Counted from the first letter of the stretch, positions 18,180 to 26,156 are shown. The stretch is DNA of 64,000 nt from Emcibacter nanhaiensis (GCF_006385175.1 NZ_VFIY01000015.1:188501-252500); one strand, 5' to 3'. Notes: generated from the sequence alone by a model not told the origin. Numbers and translations: made by a program.

Positions 18180-18733
18180 TGATCGATCCGGTCTTCATCT
18201 CCACCGGAAGCCTTTTTGTCGGGCTGCTGCTGATTGTTTCAGCCCTGCATAAAGTGCGTCACCTGGATGACTTCCGGCGGGCCGTTCGGGGATATGAACT
18301 TGTGCCGCCGGCGCTTGAAGTTATCCCGGTCCTGCTGCTGCCGCTGGTGGAAGCGGTTGCCGGGCTCGGATTGCTTGTGCCGGCGACGGCCGCCATGGCG
18401 GGATTTCTGGCGGCGGGGATGTTTGTCCTTTATGGGCTGTTGATCGCCGTCTCCCTGTTCCGGGGCAAGCTGGAAATCGACTGCGGCTGTCATTTCGGAC
18501 AACGGGAAAGCCGGCTCAGTTTCTGGATGTTGCCGCGCAATGCGGTTCTGGCCCTGCTGGCCCTGTTGCCGGTTGTTCCGGTGGCGGAGCGGTCATTTGT
18601 ACCGGCTGACTTCATCAATATTGCCGGCGGGGTTCTGTTCCTGGGGCTCATCTATATGTGCCTGGAGGAATTGCTCTCCAACAGGTCCCACTATCTAAAC
18701 TATATTCTAAAGAAGGAGCAGCTGCATGGTTGA
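18179..18733 (+). CDS. aauE: amine dehydrogenase accessory membrane protein MauE/AauE
   Basis: A 184-residue integral membrane protein with four to five hydrophobic segments (about 5-23, 48-68, 74-92, 115-137, 145-163), related to the DoxX/MauE group. It carries the Cys pair of DCGCHFG near residue 100, expected to face the periplasm and to serve in disulphide chemistry. MauE and MauD are needed for export-coupled folding of the light subunit, which has six disulphides. It overlaps aauB by one base and aauD by 8 bases, so production is coupled to the catalytic subunits. Confidence 0.9.
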   Translation: MIDPVFISTGSLFVGLLLIVSALHKVRHLDDFRRAVRGYELVPPALEVIPVLLLPLVEAVAGLGLLVPATAAMAGFLAAGMFVLYGLLIAVSLFRGKLEIDCGCHFGQRESRLSFWMLPRNAVLALLALLPVVPVAERSFVPADFINIAGGVLFLGLIYMCLEELLSNRSHYLNYILKKEQLHG

Positions 18734-19328
18734 GGCTCTGATTGTTTCCCAGGTCTTTTTGTGGATTGCCGTGATCGGTCTCGGGGTGCTGTGTTTCGCC
18801 CTGACCCGCCAGATCGGTGTGTTATATGAGCGCATTGCCCCGGCGGGCGCCCTGTCCATGAACGAAGTTCTGAAGCCGGGCGAGGACGCCCCGTCCATGA
18901 GCCTGCCGACCCTGACCGGGGTGATGCAGGAAATCGGCGGAACGCGGGACGGTAAACGCAGCCAGCTGCTGTTTTTCCTGTCACCGGATTGTCCGGTCTG
19001 CAAAAGTCTGCTGCCGGCGGTGAAATCCATCGCTAGGGCGGAAGGTGACTGGCTGGATGTGATCCTGGCCAGTGACGGCAGCGACCAGGCGCACAAGGAA
19101 TATGTCAAGGCCCAGGGGCTTGAAGCATTCCCCTATGTAAGTTCTGAAATTCTCGGCCGCCAGTTCGGTGTAGCCAAGCTGCCCTACAGCGTCCTGATCG
19201 ATGAGAAGGGAAAAATCGCCTCCATGGGGCTGGTCAACAGCCGGGAGCATCTGGACAGCCTGTTTGTGGCCAAACAGGAAGGCGTCCATTCCATTCAGGA
19301 CTATCTCAACAAACGTGAACCGGCCTAA
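18726..19328 (+). CDS. aauD: amine dehydrogenase accessory thioredoxin-like protein MauD/AauD
   Basis: A 200-residue thioredoxin-fold protein anchored by an N-terminal membrane helix (about 5-27). Its active site is CPVC in FFLSPDCPVCKSLL (near residue 90), followed by the cis-Pro loop KLPYSVLID and GLVNSREHL. MauD proteins act with MauE in forming or isomerising the many disulphides of the light subunit in the periplasm. The start overlaps the end of aauE by 8 bases, and the light-chain gene begins 17 bases after its stop. The operon setting leaves little doubt about the role. Confidence 0.92.
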   Translation: MVEALIVSQVFLWIAVIGLGVLCFALTRQIGVLYERIAPAGALSMNEVLKPGEDAPSMSLPTLTGVMQEIGGTRDGKRSQLLFFLSPDCPVCKSLLPAVKSIARAEGDWLDVILASDGSDQAHKEYVKAQGLEAFPYVSSEILGRQFGVAKLPYSVLIDEKGKIASMGLVNSREHLDSLFVAKQEGVHSIQDYLNKREPA

Positions 19329-19345
19329 AGAGTTGGAGAGGAACC

Positions 19346-19894
19346 ATGAGTATTCTAGACAAACTGACTGAAAAAATGGCCCGCAAAGTGGCGCAGAAAA
19401 GTTCCCGTCGCGGCTTTCTGGCCGGGTTTGGGACGGCTCTCGTCGGCGCGACCGCGTTTCCGGTGTTGCCGGTCGCCCGCGCCTCCACCGGCGCCACGGG
19501 CGGTTATCCCGGCGTGGCCCCGCAGAGCACCGGCAATCCGGAGGATCCGGGTGATCCCACCAGCTGCGATTACTGGCGCTATTGCGCCATCGACGGCTTC
19601 CTCTGCAGTTGCTGCGGCGGCAGCCAGAGCGCCTGTCCGCCGGGAACGGAAATGAGCCCGATTACCTGGATCGGCACCTGCCAGAATCCGGCCGACGGCA
19701 AGAATTATATCATTTCCTACAACGACTGCTGCGGCAAGACCAGCTGCGGGCGCTGCATGTGCAACCGCAATGAAGGCGACCGTCCGATGGTTCGTCCCCA
19801 GGCCAACAATGACACCAACTGGTGCCTGGGCACCGAAAGCAGCATTTACACCTGTTCCACAGCTGTGGTCATCGGTCTGGCGCTGGAGCAATAG
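19346..19894 (+). CDS. aauA: aromatic amine dehydrogenase light (beta) subunit, TTQ-bearing
   Basis: A 182-residue precursor with a long twin-arginine signal (SSRRGFLAGF at 19-28), so it is exported folded or with a partner. The mature part has about a dozen Cys in the family pattern (CDYWRYCAIDGFLCSCCGG, YNDCCGKTSCGRCMC). The two tryptophans that form tryptophan tryptophylquinone are Trp108 (SPITWIGTC) and Trp159 (NDTNWCLG). Their spacing of 51 is identical to Trp57/Trp108 of Paracoccus methylamine dehydrogenase. The catalytic Asp is expected at Asp117 or nearby. The enzyme oxidises primary amines to aldehydes and ammonia in the periplasm. TTQ formation normally needs a MauG-type dihaem enzyme, which is not encoded in the window. 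Confidence 0.93.
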   Translation: MSILDKLTEKMARKVAQKSSRRGFLAGFGTALVGATAFPVLPVARASTGATGGYPGVAPQSTGNPEDPGDPTSCDYWRYCAIDGFLCSCCGGSQSACPPGTEMSPITWIGTCQNPADGKNYIISYNDCCGKTSCGRCMCNRNEGDRPMVRPQANNDTNWCLGTESSIYTCSTAVVIGLALEQ

Positions 19895-19895
19895 G

Positions 19896-20372
19896 ATGAA
19901 GAAACTGATTGCAGGCCTGGTCTGCCTCGGGCTGGGGGTGGCTGCGTCCGCCTCTGCCGCACCGGCCAAGACCGGCGCCCAGCTGTATAAACGTTGTTCC
20001 GCCTGCCACCTGGCCACCGGACAGGGTGTTCCCGGGGCCTATCCGGCCCTTGCCGGGCGGCTGCAGCCGCTGGCCGCCAGCGAGGCGGGCCGGGAATATC
20101 TGGTGCTGGTGCTCAAGGCCGGCCTGATGGGCCCGCTGACCGTTGACGGCGTCGCCTACAGCAGCATGATGCCGGGACAGGCCGCGGCCCTCAAGACTGA
20201 CGGCATGGCCAAAGTGCTCAACTATGTGATGGAAGAGCTGAACGGCCTGAAAGACCAGGACGACTGGACCCCTTTCACTGAAGAGGAAGTGAAAGCCATC
20301 CTCGACAATAATCCCAAAGTCCGGGCCCGTGATGTGATGAACAAACGGGCCGGCGTGTTCGGAACCGACTAG
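19896..20372 (+). CDS. small periplasmic monohaem c-type cytochrome (probable amine dehydrogenase electron acceptor)
   Basis: A 158-residue protein with a signal peptide (cleavage near SASAA, residue 22), the haem-binding CSACH at residues 34-38 and a probable Met axial ligand in SSMMPGQ (about 90-95). The ATG at 19896 lies 1 base after the aauA stop, in a TAGG-ATG arrangement. In the A. faecalis aau cluster the gene after aauA (orf-2) also encodes a small monohaem cytochrome c. No azurin or amicyanin gene is nearby, so this cytochrome is the likely electron acceptor. That role is inferred from synteny. Confidence 0.88.
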   Translation: MKKLIAGLVCLGLGVAASASAAPAKTGAQLYKRCSACHLATGQGVPGAYPALAGRLQPLAASEAGREYLVLVLKAGLMGPLTVDGVAYSSMMPGQAAALKTDGMAKVLNYVMEELNGLKDQDDWTPFTEEEVKAILDNNPKVRARDVMNKRAGVFGTD

Positions 20373-20382
20373 GAGACTGCGG

Positions 20383-20823
20383 ATGGGACGCCCGCTGTAC
20401 AGGATAGTGATGCTGCTGGGCCTTGGCTGTTATCTGGCCGGGGCCGGGGCCCTGTCCGCCATGGCGGGCAATTTGCCGCCCAAGGTCAACTGGATGCTGA
20501 ATTGCCAGGGCTGCCACAAGCCCGATGCCAGTGGTGTGGTCGGTGAAGTGCCGTCCATGAACGGCTATGTCGCCAAATTCCTGTCTGTGGAGGGCGGCCG
20601 GGACTATCTGGCCCGGGTGCCGGGCGTCGCCTTTTCCCCGCTTTCCGACCAGCAGACCGCCGAGCTTTTGAACTGGATGCTGGCCACTTACGACCCCGAC
20701 AATCTGCCGCAAGATTTCAAGCCCTACAGCGGCGAGGAAGTGCATCGCCTGCGCCAGTCTCCGCTGATGACTGAAGCGGCGGAATATCGCGCGCAGCTGA
20801 TGGAAAAACTGGACCTGCAATAG
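20383..20823 (+). CDS. second small c-type cytochrome of the amine dehydrogenase operon
   Basis: A 146-residue exported protein with signal sequence or membrane anchor at about 6-28 and one CQGCH haem site at residues 41-45. The rest resembles the preceding cytochrome only loosely: both have a G-R-(D/E)-Y-L stretch followed by a short helical tail, so the two may be distant paralogues. It starts 10 bases after the preceding gene and ends the operon. A candidate Met axial ligand is in VPSMNGY. It may relay electrons from the first cytochrome to a terminal oxidase, or form a heterodimer with it. Confidence 0.82.
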   Translation: MGRPLYRIVMLLGLGCYLAGAGALSAMAGNLPPKVNWMLNCQGCHKPDASGVVGEVPSMNGYVAKFLSVEGGRDYLARVPGVAFSPLSDQQTAELLNWMLATYDPDNLPQDFKPYSGEEVHRLRQSPLMTEAAEYRAQLMEKLDLQ

Positions 20824-20918
20824 TCCGGCCGTATTCCACAGCATGCAATGAGGCCCGGATCCTCGAAAAATATGCTATACTCTGGCTCTGCGTGTCTGCG
20901 ACAGAGAATGACGTCAAA

Positions 20919-20965
20919 CAGTCTAAATTATATGCACTAAAATTAGGCAGTCTAAATATTAGGCA
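20919..20965. repeat. short direct repeats upstream of the ATP-grasp operon
   Basis: CAGTCTAAAT occurs at 20919-20928 and 20948-20957, and TTAGGCA at 20943-20949 and 20959-20965, in an AT-rich 257-bp gap that holds no gene. The 29-base period is close to three helical turns, so this could be a tandem operator for the downstream operon. Confidence 0.4.
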
Positions 20966-21080
20966 TTTTTCCATCTTTATTGCGGCGGAGAGTCGTAGAA
21001 ATATATGGATTTCTGCGGTTTTTTGAATTGGCACAGGCTTTGCAGTACAATTCCTTATATGAGGAGGGACAGGCCGGACC

Positions 21081-22538
21081 ATGACTTCTGACGATTTTGC
21101 CCTGGTTGAATTTTTCGATGAGCTGCAGTTGCCCGACGGCAGCCCGCGGGACGGTATGGAAAAATTCGTAACCTGGATGAAGGAAGTTCCTTCGGAAATG
21201 TTGCGGGTGCGCCAGACCGAGGCCGAGGCCCTGTTCCGCCGCATCGGGATTACTTTCGCCGTGTATGGCGAAGGTGGAGATCCCGAACGGCTGATCCCCT
21301 TCGATATCCTGCCCCGTATCCTGCAGGCAAAGGAATGGGCATTTCTGTCAAAGGGGCTGACCCAGCGGGTCACGGCATTGAATAAATTCCTTGCGGATGT
21401 CTACGGCAAGCGGGAAATTATCGCCGCCGGCATTGTTCCGGAGCGCCTTGTCATGCTGAACAAGGCCTATCTGCCGGAAATGTGCGGGGTCCGGGTGCCG
21501 GGCGGGATTTACACCCATATTGCCGGCATTGACCTGGTGCGGACGGGCCCGGACGAATTTTACGTGCTGGAGGATAATACCCGCACCCCGTCCGGCGTGT
21601 CCTATATGCTGCAGAACCGCGAAGTGATGATGCGGCTGTTCCCCAACCTGTTTAACAGCCATGCGGTGGCGCCGGTGGAACGCTATCCGGACGATCTCCG
21701 CGACAGTCTCAAAACGGTTGCCCCTATCCGCTGCGACGGTGATCCCAAAGTGGTGGTGTTGTCGCCCGGGATCTATAATTCCGCCTATTACGAGCATAGT
21801 TTTCTGGCCGATAACATGGGCGTGGAACTGGTCGAGGGCCAGGACCTGTTCGTCCAGGACAATAATGTTTTCATGCGCACCACTCGCGGTCCGGAGAAGG
21901 TGGATGTAATTTATCGCCGGATTGATGACGGTTTTCTCGACCCGCTGACGTTCCGGCCGGACAGCGCCCTCGGCGTGCCGGGCCTGATGAACGTCTATCG
22001 CTCCGGCGGGGTGACGCTGGCCAATGCCGTCGGCGGCGGCATCGCCGATGACAAGGCGATCTACATGTATGTGCCCGACATGATCCGCTTTTACCTCGGC
22101 GAGGAGCCGATTCTGAAGAATGTCCCCACATACTGGTGCGCCCGGGACGACGACTATAAATATGTAATGGACCATCTGCCGGAACTGGTGGTCAAGGAGG
22201 TGGACGGCTCCGGCGGCTACGGCATGCTGGTGGGGCCGCGCTCCACCAAAGAGGAATGCGCCGCCTATGCGGAGCGGATCAAGGCCAACCCGGGCGAATT
22301 CATCGCCCAGCCCACCCTGGCCCTGTCCACCTGCCCGACCTTTGTCGAGGACGGCATTGCCCCGCGCCATGTGGACCTCCGGCCCTTTGTCCTGGTTGGC
22401 GCCGACAAGGTCCGGCTGGTGCCCGGCGGCCTTACCCGGGTGGCCATGAAGCAGGGCTCCCTGGTGGTCAACAGCTCCCAGGGAGGGGGCACCAAGGATA
22501 CCTGGATTCTGGAAGAGGGGAGGAATGGCAATGCTTAG
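21081..22538 (+). CDS. circularly permuted ATP-grasp protein (type 2; DUF404/DUF407)
   Basis: A 485-residue protein of the permuted ATP-grasp family. Visible landmarks are LNKFLADVYGKREI, VRVPGGIYTHIAGIDLVRTGPDEFYVLEDNTRTPSGVSYML, the VIYRRIDDGFLDP segment and the nucleotide/metal-binding VKEVDGSGGYGMLVGP. Members are predicted carboxylate-amine ligases that would make amide or peptide bonds with ATP. It is the first gene of a tight operon and overlaps the alpha-E gene by 14 bases. The same set (ATP-grasp, alpha-E, transglutaminase, Anbu peptidase) recurs in many proteobacteria, but its substrate has not been settled. Confidence 0.9.
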   Translation: MTSDDFALVEFFDELQLPDGSPRDGMEKFVTWMKEVPSEMLRVRQTEAEALFRRIGITFAVYGEGGDPERLIPFDILPRILQAKEWAFLSKGLTQRVTALNKFLADVYGKREIIAAGIVPERLVMLNKAYLPEMCGVRVPGGIYTHIAGIDLVRTGPDEFYVLEDNTRTPSGVSYMLQNREVMMRLFPNLFNSHAVAPVERYPDDLRDSLKTVAPIRCDGDPKVVVLSPGIYNSAYYEHSFLADNMGVELVEGQDLFVQDNNVFMRTTRGPEKVDVIYRRIDDGFLDPLTFRPDSALGVPGLMNVYRSGGVTLANAVGGGIADDKAIYMYVPDMIRFYLGEEPILKNVPTYWCARDDDYKYVMDHLPELVVKEVDGSGGYGMLVGPRSTKEECAAYAERIKANPGEFIAQPTLALSTCPTFVEDGIAPRHVDLRPFVLVGADKVRLVPGGLTRVAMKQGSLVVNSSQGGGTKDTWILEEGRNGNA

Positions 22539-23478
22539 CCGTACTGCCGCCAGCCTCTACTGGATGGGCCGCTATATGGAGCGGGCGGAGAATCTCGCCC
22601 GTATCCTCGAGGTCGGCTACCGGATGAACCAGATGCCGGAGTGGGAAAGCGGCGGACCGCGCAATGAATGGCGCTCCACTGTCATTGCCGCCTCGGCGGA
22701 AGCCGGCCTGATCGAAAAACATGGCGAGGCCAGCCTGGACAGCGCCATTTCCTATATCTGCCTGGATGAGGAAAACCCCTCCTCGATCATGAGTTGCCTG
22801 AAAAGTGCCCGCACCAACGGCCGGGCGGTGCGTACCGCCCTGACGGTGGATGCCTGGGACTTTCTCAATCACACCTGGCTGGAATTCAACGGCCACTGGC
22901 GCAAGAGCCTGAACCGGGACAATCTTCTCAATTTCCTGGACTGGGTCAAGATCCGGGCGACGCTGTTCCACGGCGCCATTCGCGGCGGCATGCTCAGGGA
23001 CGAAGCCTTTGCCTTTGTCAATCTTGGCCTGCATGTGGAGCGGGCGGATAATACGGCCCGCATCCTGGATGTGAAATATCACGTCCTGCTGCCGCAGGGG
23101 GAAAGCCTCGGTGGATCGGTGGATTATTACCAGTGGGCGACGATCCTGCGCTCGGTGTCGGCGCTGGGGTCCTATCACTGGCTCTATCGGGACAGCATCA
23201 AACCCTGGCTGGTGGCCGAACTCCTGATCCTGCGCGAGGAAATGCCCCGTTCTCTGGTTTACACTCTGGGCCGGGTGGTGCGCTATCTGGACATGATCGC
23301 CGAATCTCATGGCAAACGACATAACTGCCACCGGCTGGCCGGCAGCCTTTATTCGCAGCTGGGGTATGCCCAGATAGAGGAGGTCTTCCAAGGCGGCCTG
23401 CACGAGTATCTCACCGAATTCCTGGCCCGCACCAATGCGCTTGGTGATGAAATCGCCCGCAATTATCATTTTGTCTAG
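22525..23478 (+). CDS. alpha-E domain (DUF403) protein
   Basis: A 317-residue all-helical protein of the alpha-E family: LSRTAASLYWMGRYMERAENLARILEV at the N-terminus and NLGLHVERADNTARILDVKYHVLLP in the middle, two related helical E-R-A-(E/D)-N repeats. Function is unknown, but it is nearly always next to or fused to the permuted ATP-grasp protein, so it is presumed to be a subunit or substrate adaptor. The start ATG (22525) sits inside the end of the ATP-grasp gene with GAGGGGAGGA immediately upstream. The next gene follows after 10 bases. Confidence 0.9.
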   Translation: MAMLSRTAASLYWMGRYMERAENLARILEVGYRMNQMPEWESGGPRNEWRSTVIAASAEAGLIEKHGEASLDSAISYICLDEENPSSIMSCLKSARTNGRAVRTALTVDAWDFLNHTWLEFNGHWRKSLNRDNLLNFLDWVKIRATLFHGAIRGGMLRDEAFAFVNLGLHVERADNTARILDVKYHVLLPQGESLGGSVDYYQWATILRSVSALGSYHWLYRDSIKPWLVAELLILREEMPRSLVYTLGRVVRYLDMIAESHGKRHNCHRLAGSLYSQLGYAQIEEVFQGGLHEYLTEFLARTNALGDEIARNYHFV

Positions 23479-23488
23479 GAGGGAGGTC

Positions 23489-24316
23489 ATGCGGATCAAT
23501 GTCGAACATGAAACCAGATACACCTATGAAACGCCGGTCAGCTATACCATCCAGAGCCTGCGCCTGACCCCGCAGCCATTTGACGGCCAGGTGGTGCGTT
23601 CCTGGGAAATCGAGGCGCCGGGCGCGGGCTTCCTGCATGCCTTTACCGACAGCTTCGGCAACCTGACCCACACGCTGGTGATCGACCGGCCCCATGAAGA
23701 AGTGGTGATCCGGGTCAGGGGCAAGGTGGATACCATTGATACCAACGGGCTGGTGGCCGGGGCGCTGGAACCCTTTCCACCGCTGTTTTACCTGCGCGAG
23801 ACGGCCCAGTCGAAGCCGGACGGCGCCATCCGGGCCCTGGCCGGGGCGGCCCGCACGGCGGCGGAAGGCGATCACCTCAAGGGTCTGCATATTCTGATGA
23901 ATTCCATTCGCGACGCCATCGAGTACCAGACCGGGGAAACCCATGTCCATACCACGGCGGTGGAGGCGCTGGCCAACGGCGCCGGGGTGTGCCAGGACCA
24001 TGCCCATGTCTTCATTGCCGGGGCGCGCTCCATCGGCATTCCCGCCCGTTATGTCTCGGGCTACCTGCTGCATACCGATACCGGCGAGGAAAGCGAAGCG
24101 GCCCACGCCTGGGCCGAAGCGCTGGTCCCCGATCTCGGCTGGGTCGGATTTGACGTTGCAAACCGGGTCTGCGCCCACGATAATTACGTGCGAGTCGGCG
24201 TCGGGCTGGACTATTGGGAGGCCTCTCCGGTGCGCGGCATGCGCCGCGGCGGCGGAGAAGAGGAGTTGGCGGTTTCCGTCAGGGTGGCCCAAAGTGGCGG
24301 CGCGGCTCAACAGTAA
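23489..24316 (+). CDS. transglutaminase-like cysteine peptidase of the Anbu cluster
   Basis: A 275-residue protein with an N-terminal beta-domain (MRINVEHETRYTYETPVSYTIQSLRLTPQ) and a transglutaminase core. The catalytic Cys is in GAGVCQDHAHVF, His in EAAHAWAEALVP, and Asp in GWVGFDVAN. I start it at the ATG at 23489 because a strong GGAGGGAGG lies 3-11 bases upstream; the upstream extension overlaps the alpha-E gene without support. Such proteins are predicted to cleave or form isopeptide or gamma-glutamyl bonds. In this operon it probably acts on the product of the ATP-grasp ligase. Confidence 0.9.
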   Translation: MRINVEHETRYTYETPVSYTIQSLRLTPQPFDGQVVRSWEIEAPGAGFLHAFTDSFGNLTHTLVIDRPHEEVVIRVRGKVDTIDTNGLVAGALEPFPPLFYLRETAQSKPDGAIRALAGAARTAAEGDHLKGLHILMNSIRDAIEYQTGETHVHTTAVEALANGAGVCQDHAHVFIAGARSIGIPARYVSGYLLHTDTGEESEAAHAWAEALVPDLGWVGFDVANRVCAHDNYVRVGVGLDYWEASPVRGMRRGGGEEELAVSVRVAQSGGAAQQ

Positions 24317-24364
24317 TATTACCGGCCGATCCATGAGGGCGCCGGACAGGGTGAGAAGACCGAG

Positions 24365-25111
24365 ATGACATATTGCGTGGGACTTTTTCTGGAAGAAGGT
24401 CTTGTGATGCTGGCCGATACCCGGACCAACGCCGGGGTTGACCATATTTCCACTTATTCCAAAACATTCGTCTGGGAAAAACCGGGTGAGCGGGCGATCA
24501 TCGCCATGGCCGCCGGCAACCTGGCGGTGACCCAGGCGGTGATCAACCTGATCGAGGAAGGCATTGAGCTGGAAGACGATCCGCACGGCGCTCCCCACAC
24601 CATGTATACGGTGCCGAGCCTGTTTCAGGCGGCGCGGCTGATCGGTCATGCGGTCCGCCAGGTCTATGTGGAGGACGCCGAGGCCATGAAGGCCCAGGAC
24701 ACGCCCTTCTCCGTGTCTTTCCTGCTCGGCGGCCAGATCAAGGGCCGCACCATGCGCCTGTTCCAGATCTATGCTGCCGGCAATTTCATCAATGCCAGCG
24801 AAGATACGCCGTTCCTGCAGATCGGCGAGCATAAATACGGCAAGCCCATCCTCGACCGGGCGCTCGACTACAAGGATACCTCGGTGACCGAGGGCGCCAA
24901 GCTGGCGCTGCTGTCCATGGACAGCACCCTGCGCTCCAACCTGTCGGTCGGCTTCCCGCTTGACCTGGTGATTTACCGCAAGGATGCCCTGAAAGTGGCC
25001 GTGAAGGTGCGCCTTAATGAGGATGACCCCTATATCAAGGACCTGTCCGCCCGCTGGTCGGAAGCCCTGCGCGCCGCCTACCAGGCTTTCCCGGCGCCGG
25101 ACTGGGCGTAA
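24365..25111 (+). CDS. Anbu, 20S-proteasome-like peptidase
   Basis: A 248-residue Ntn-hydrolase of the Anbu (ancestral beta subunit) family. Met-Thr at the N-terminus gives Thr as nucleophile after Met removal. Family landmarks include LVMLADTRTNAGVDHISTYSKTFVWEKPGERAIIAMAAGNLAVTQ, split here as LADTRTNAG and AAGNLAVTQ, and GAKLALLSMDSTLRSNLSVG. Anbu forms open helical or dodecameric assemblies and, unlike the true proteasome, has no known ATPase partner. Its activity on natural substrates is unknown. It is the fourth gene of the operon, 48 bases after the transglutaminase gene and 9 bases before the NUDIX gene. Confidence 0.92.
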   Translation: MTYCVGLFLEEGLVMLADTRTNAGVDHISTYSKTFVWEKPGERAIIAMAAGNLAVTQAVINLIEEGIELEDDPHGAPHTMYTVPSLFQAARLIGHAVRQVYVEDAEAMKAQDTPFSVSFLLGGQIKGRTMRLFQIYAAGNFINASEDTPFLQIGEHKYGKPILDRALDYKDTSVTEGAKLALLSMDSTLRSNLSVGFPLDLVIYRKDALKVAVKVRLNEDDPYIKDLSARWSEALRAAYQAFPAPDWA

Positions 25112-25120
25112 GAGGACGCT

Positions 25121-25561
25121 TTGCCTTACACCTATGATTATCCCCATCCGGCGGTGACGGTGGATATTGTCGTGCTCCGAGATTGTGACGGTGAGCTGCA
25201 GGTGCTGCTGGTTCGCCGGGCGCAGGAGCCTTTCAAGGACACATGGGCCCTGCCGGGCGGCTTTGTCGATATTGACGAGGATCTTGAGCAGGCGGCCCGG
25301 CGCGAGCTCGAGGAAGAAACCGGCCTCAGGGATATTCCGCTTGAGCAGCTGCATGCCTTCGGCGCCGTCGAGCGTGATCCCCGGGAGCGGGTGATCTCCG
25401 TCGCCTATCTGGCGCGGCTGCCGGAAAATGCTCCCCAGCCCAGGGCCGGGTCAGATGCCGCGGCGGCGGCCTGGTTCCCGCTCACGGCCCTGCCGGACCT
25501 GGCCTTTGATCATAGGGCTATTCTGGGCCTGGCCCGGCAGCGACTGCAGGCCAGTTTGTAA
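25121..25561 (+). CDS. NUDIX hydrolase
   Basis: A 146-residue hydrolase with a complete Nudix box, GGFVDIDEDLEQAARRELEE followed by ETGL (about 45-69), which binds Mg2+ and hydrolyses a nucleoside diphosphate linked to another moiety. The N-terminal PHPAVTVDIV is usual in ADP-ribose/ADP-sugar-type Nudix enzymes. The start is a TTG with AGAGGA 5 bases upstream, 9 bases after Anbu, so it is probably co-transcribed. Whether it serves the Anbu module or is a housekeeping enzyme is not known. It converges on the Lrp gene with 1 base between the stops. Confidence 0.88.
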   Translation: MPYTYDYPHPAVTVDIVVLRDCDGELQVLLVRRAQEPFKDTWALPGGFVDIDEDLEQAARRELEEETGLRDIPLEQLHAFGAVERDPRERVISVAYLARLPENAPQPRAGSDAAAAAWFPLTALPDLAFDHRAILGLARQRLQASL

Positions 25562-25562
25562 T

Positions 25563-25988
25563 TTACCTATCTATCTTGGTGCTCAGCACCAGCGAGGTGG
25601 TGGTTTTTTCCACTCCGTCGATGGCGTTGATGTCGTCGAGGGTTTCGTCGATCTCGGCCATGGTCGGCGCCTTGATCACGGCGATCATGTCATAGGAGCC
25701 GCTGACCACGTACAGGGCCCGGATCCGGGCCATTTTTTTCATCTGCGCGATGGCGCCTGTGGCATGGCGCTGGTTGATGCAGACCATCACATGGGCGGTA
25801 ATCTGCTGCTGGCGGTATTCATCATGGTAGCGGATGGTGAAGCCGGAAATGATTTTCTTTTCCACCAGCCGGTTGATGCGGTCCTGCACCGTCGAGCGGG
25901 ACAGGCCGAGTTTGCGCGCCAGCGAGGCGGTCGGTTCCCGGCTGTCCAGGCGCAGCAGTTCCAGCAGTTTTTCATCCGTCTTGTCCAT
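25563..25988 (-). CDS. Lrp/AsnC-family transcriptional regulator
   Basis: A 141-residue protein with an N-terminal HTH (DKTDEKLLELLRLDSREPTASLARKLGLSRSTVQDRI, about 2-40, shown here as the region carrying LGLSRSTVQDRINRL) and a C-terminal RAM ligand domain (HVMVCINQRH, YVVSGSYDMIAVIKA). Lrp-type regulators usually sense amino acids. It is divergent from the MBL/monooxygenase/DUF2783 operon, and two related 15-base boxes flank the shared 182-bp gap, making that operon the likely target. Confidence 0.9.
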   Translation of the reverse strand: MDKTDEKLLELLRLDSREPTASLARKLGLSRSTVQDRINRLVEKKIISGFTIRYHDEYRQQQITAHVMVCINQRHATGAIAQMKKMARIRALYVVSGSYDMIAVIKAPTMAEIDETLDDINAIDGVEKTTTSLVLSTKIDR

Positions 25989-26026
25989 TGCGTCATATTA
26001 ACGGGGCTGCCGGCAATTTGTATAGA

Positions 26027-26156
26027 AATAATGTGCAAATCGTATGTTTTTGCCCCGCGGGCATCTATGGTGTAACTGTCCCCCCGTATGGGGACAGACA
26101 GGGGCGGCTGTGCTATAGTATAACTTCCCCATACTGGAACAAATTATGCACAAATC
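26027..26156. promoter_or_regulatory. divergent regulatory region with paired boxes and an inverted repeat
   Basis: Two similar 15-base boxes (26027-26041 and 26142-26156; 12 of 15 identical, both ending CAAATC) flank the region. Between them is a perfect 8-bp inverted repeat, CTGTCCCC / GGGGACAG at 26076-26097 with a 6-base loop and no T run, so it is not a terminator. A -10-like TATAGT (26114-26119) lies 17 bases after GGGACA. This arrangement fits an Lrp-type regulator wrapping or bending the promoter. Confidence 0.4.

Noticed and set aside
20824-21080. Small gene in the gap before the ATP-grasp operon
   Set aside because: Plus-strand frames are short, AT-rich and lack a ribosome site; the only structure is the pair of direct repeats.
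26076-26097. Inverted repeat before the MBL gene as a terminator
   Set aside because: No T run follows on either strand, and it lies inside a divergent promoter region, so an operator is more likely.
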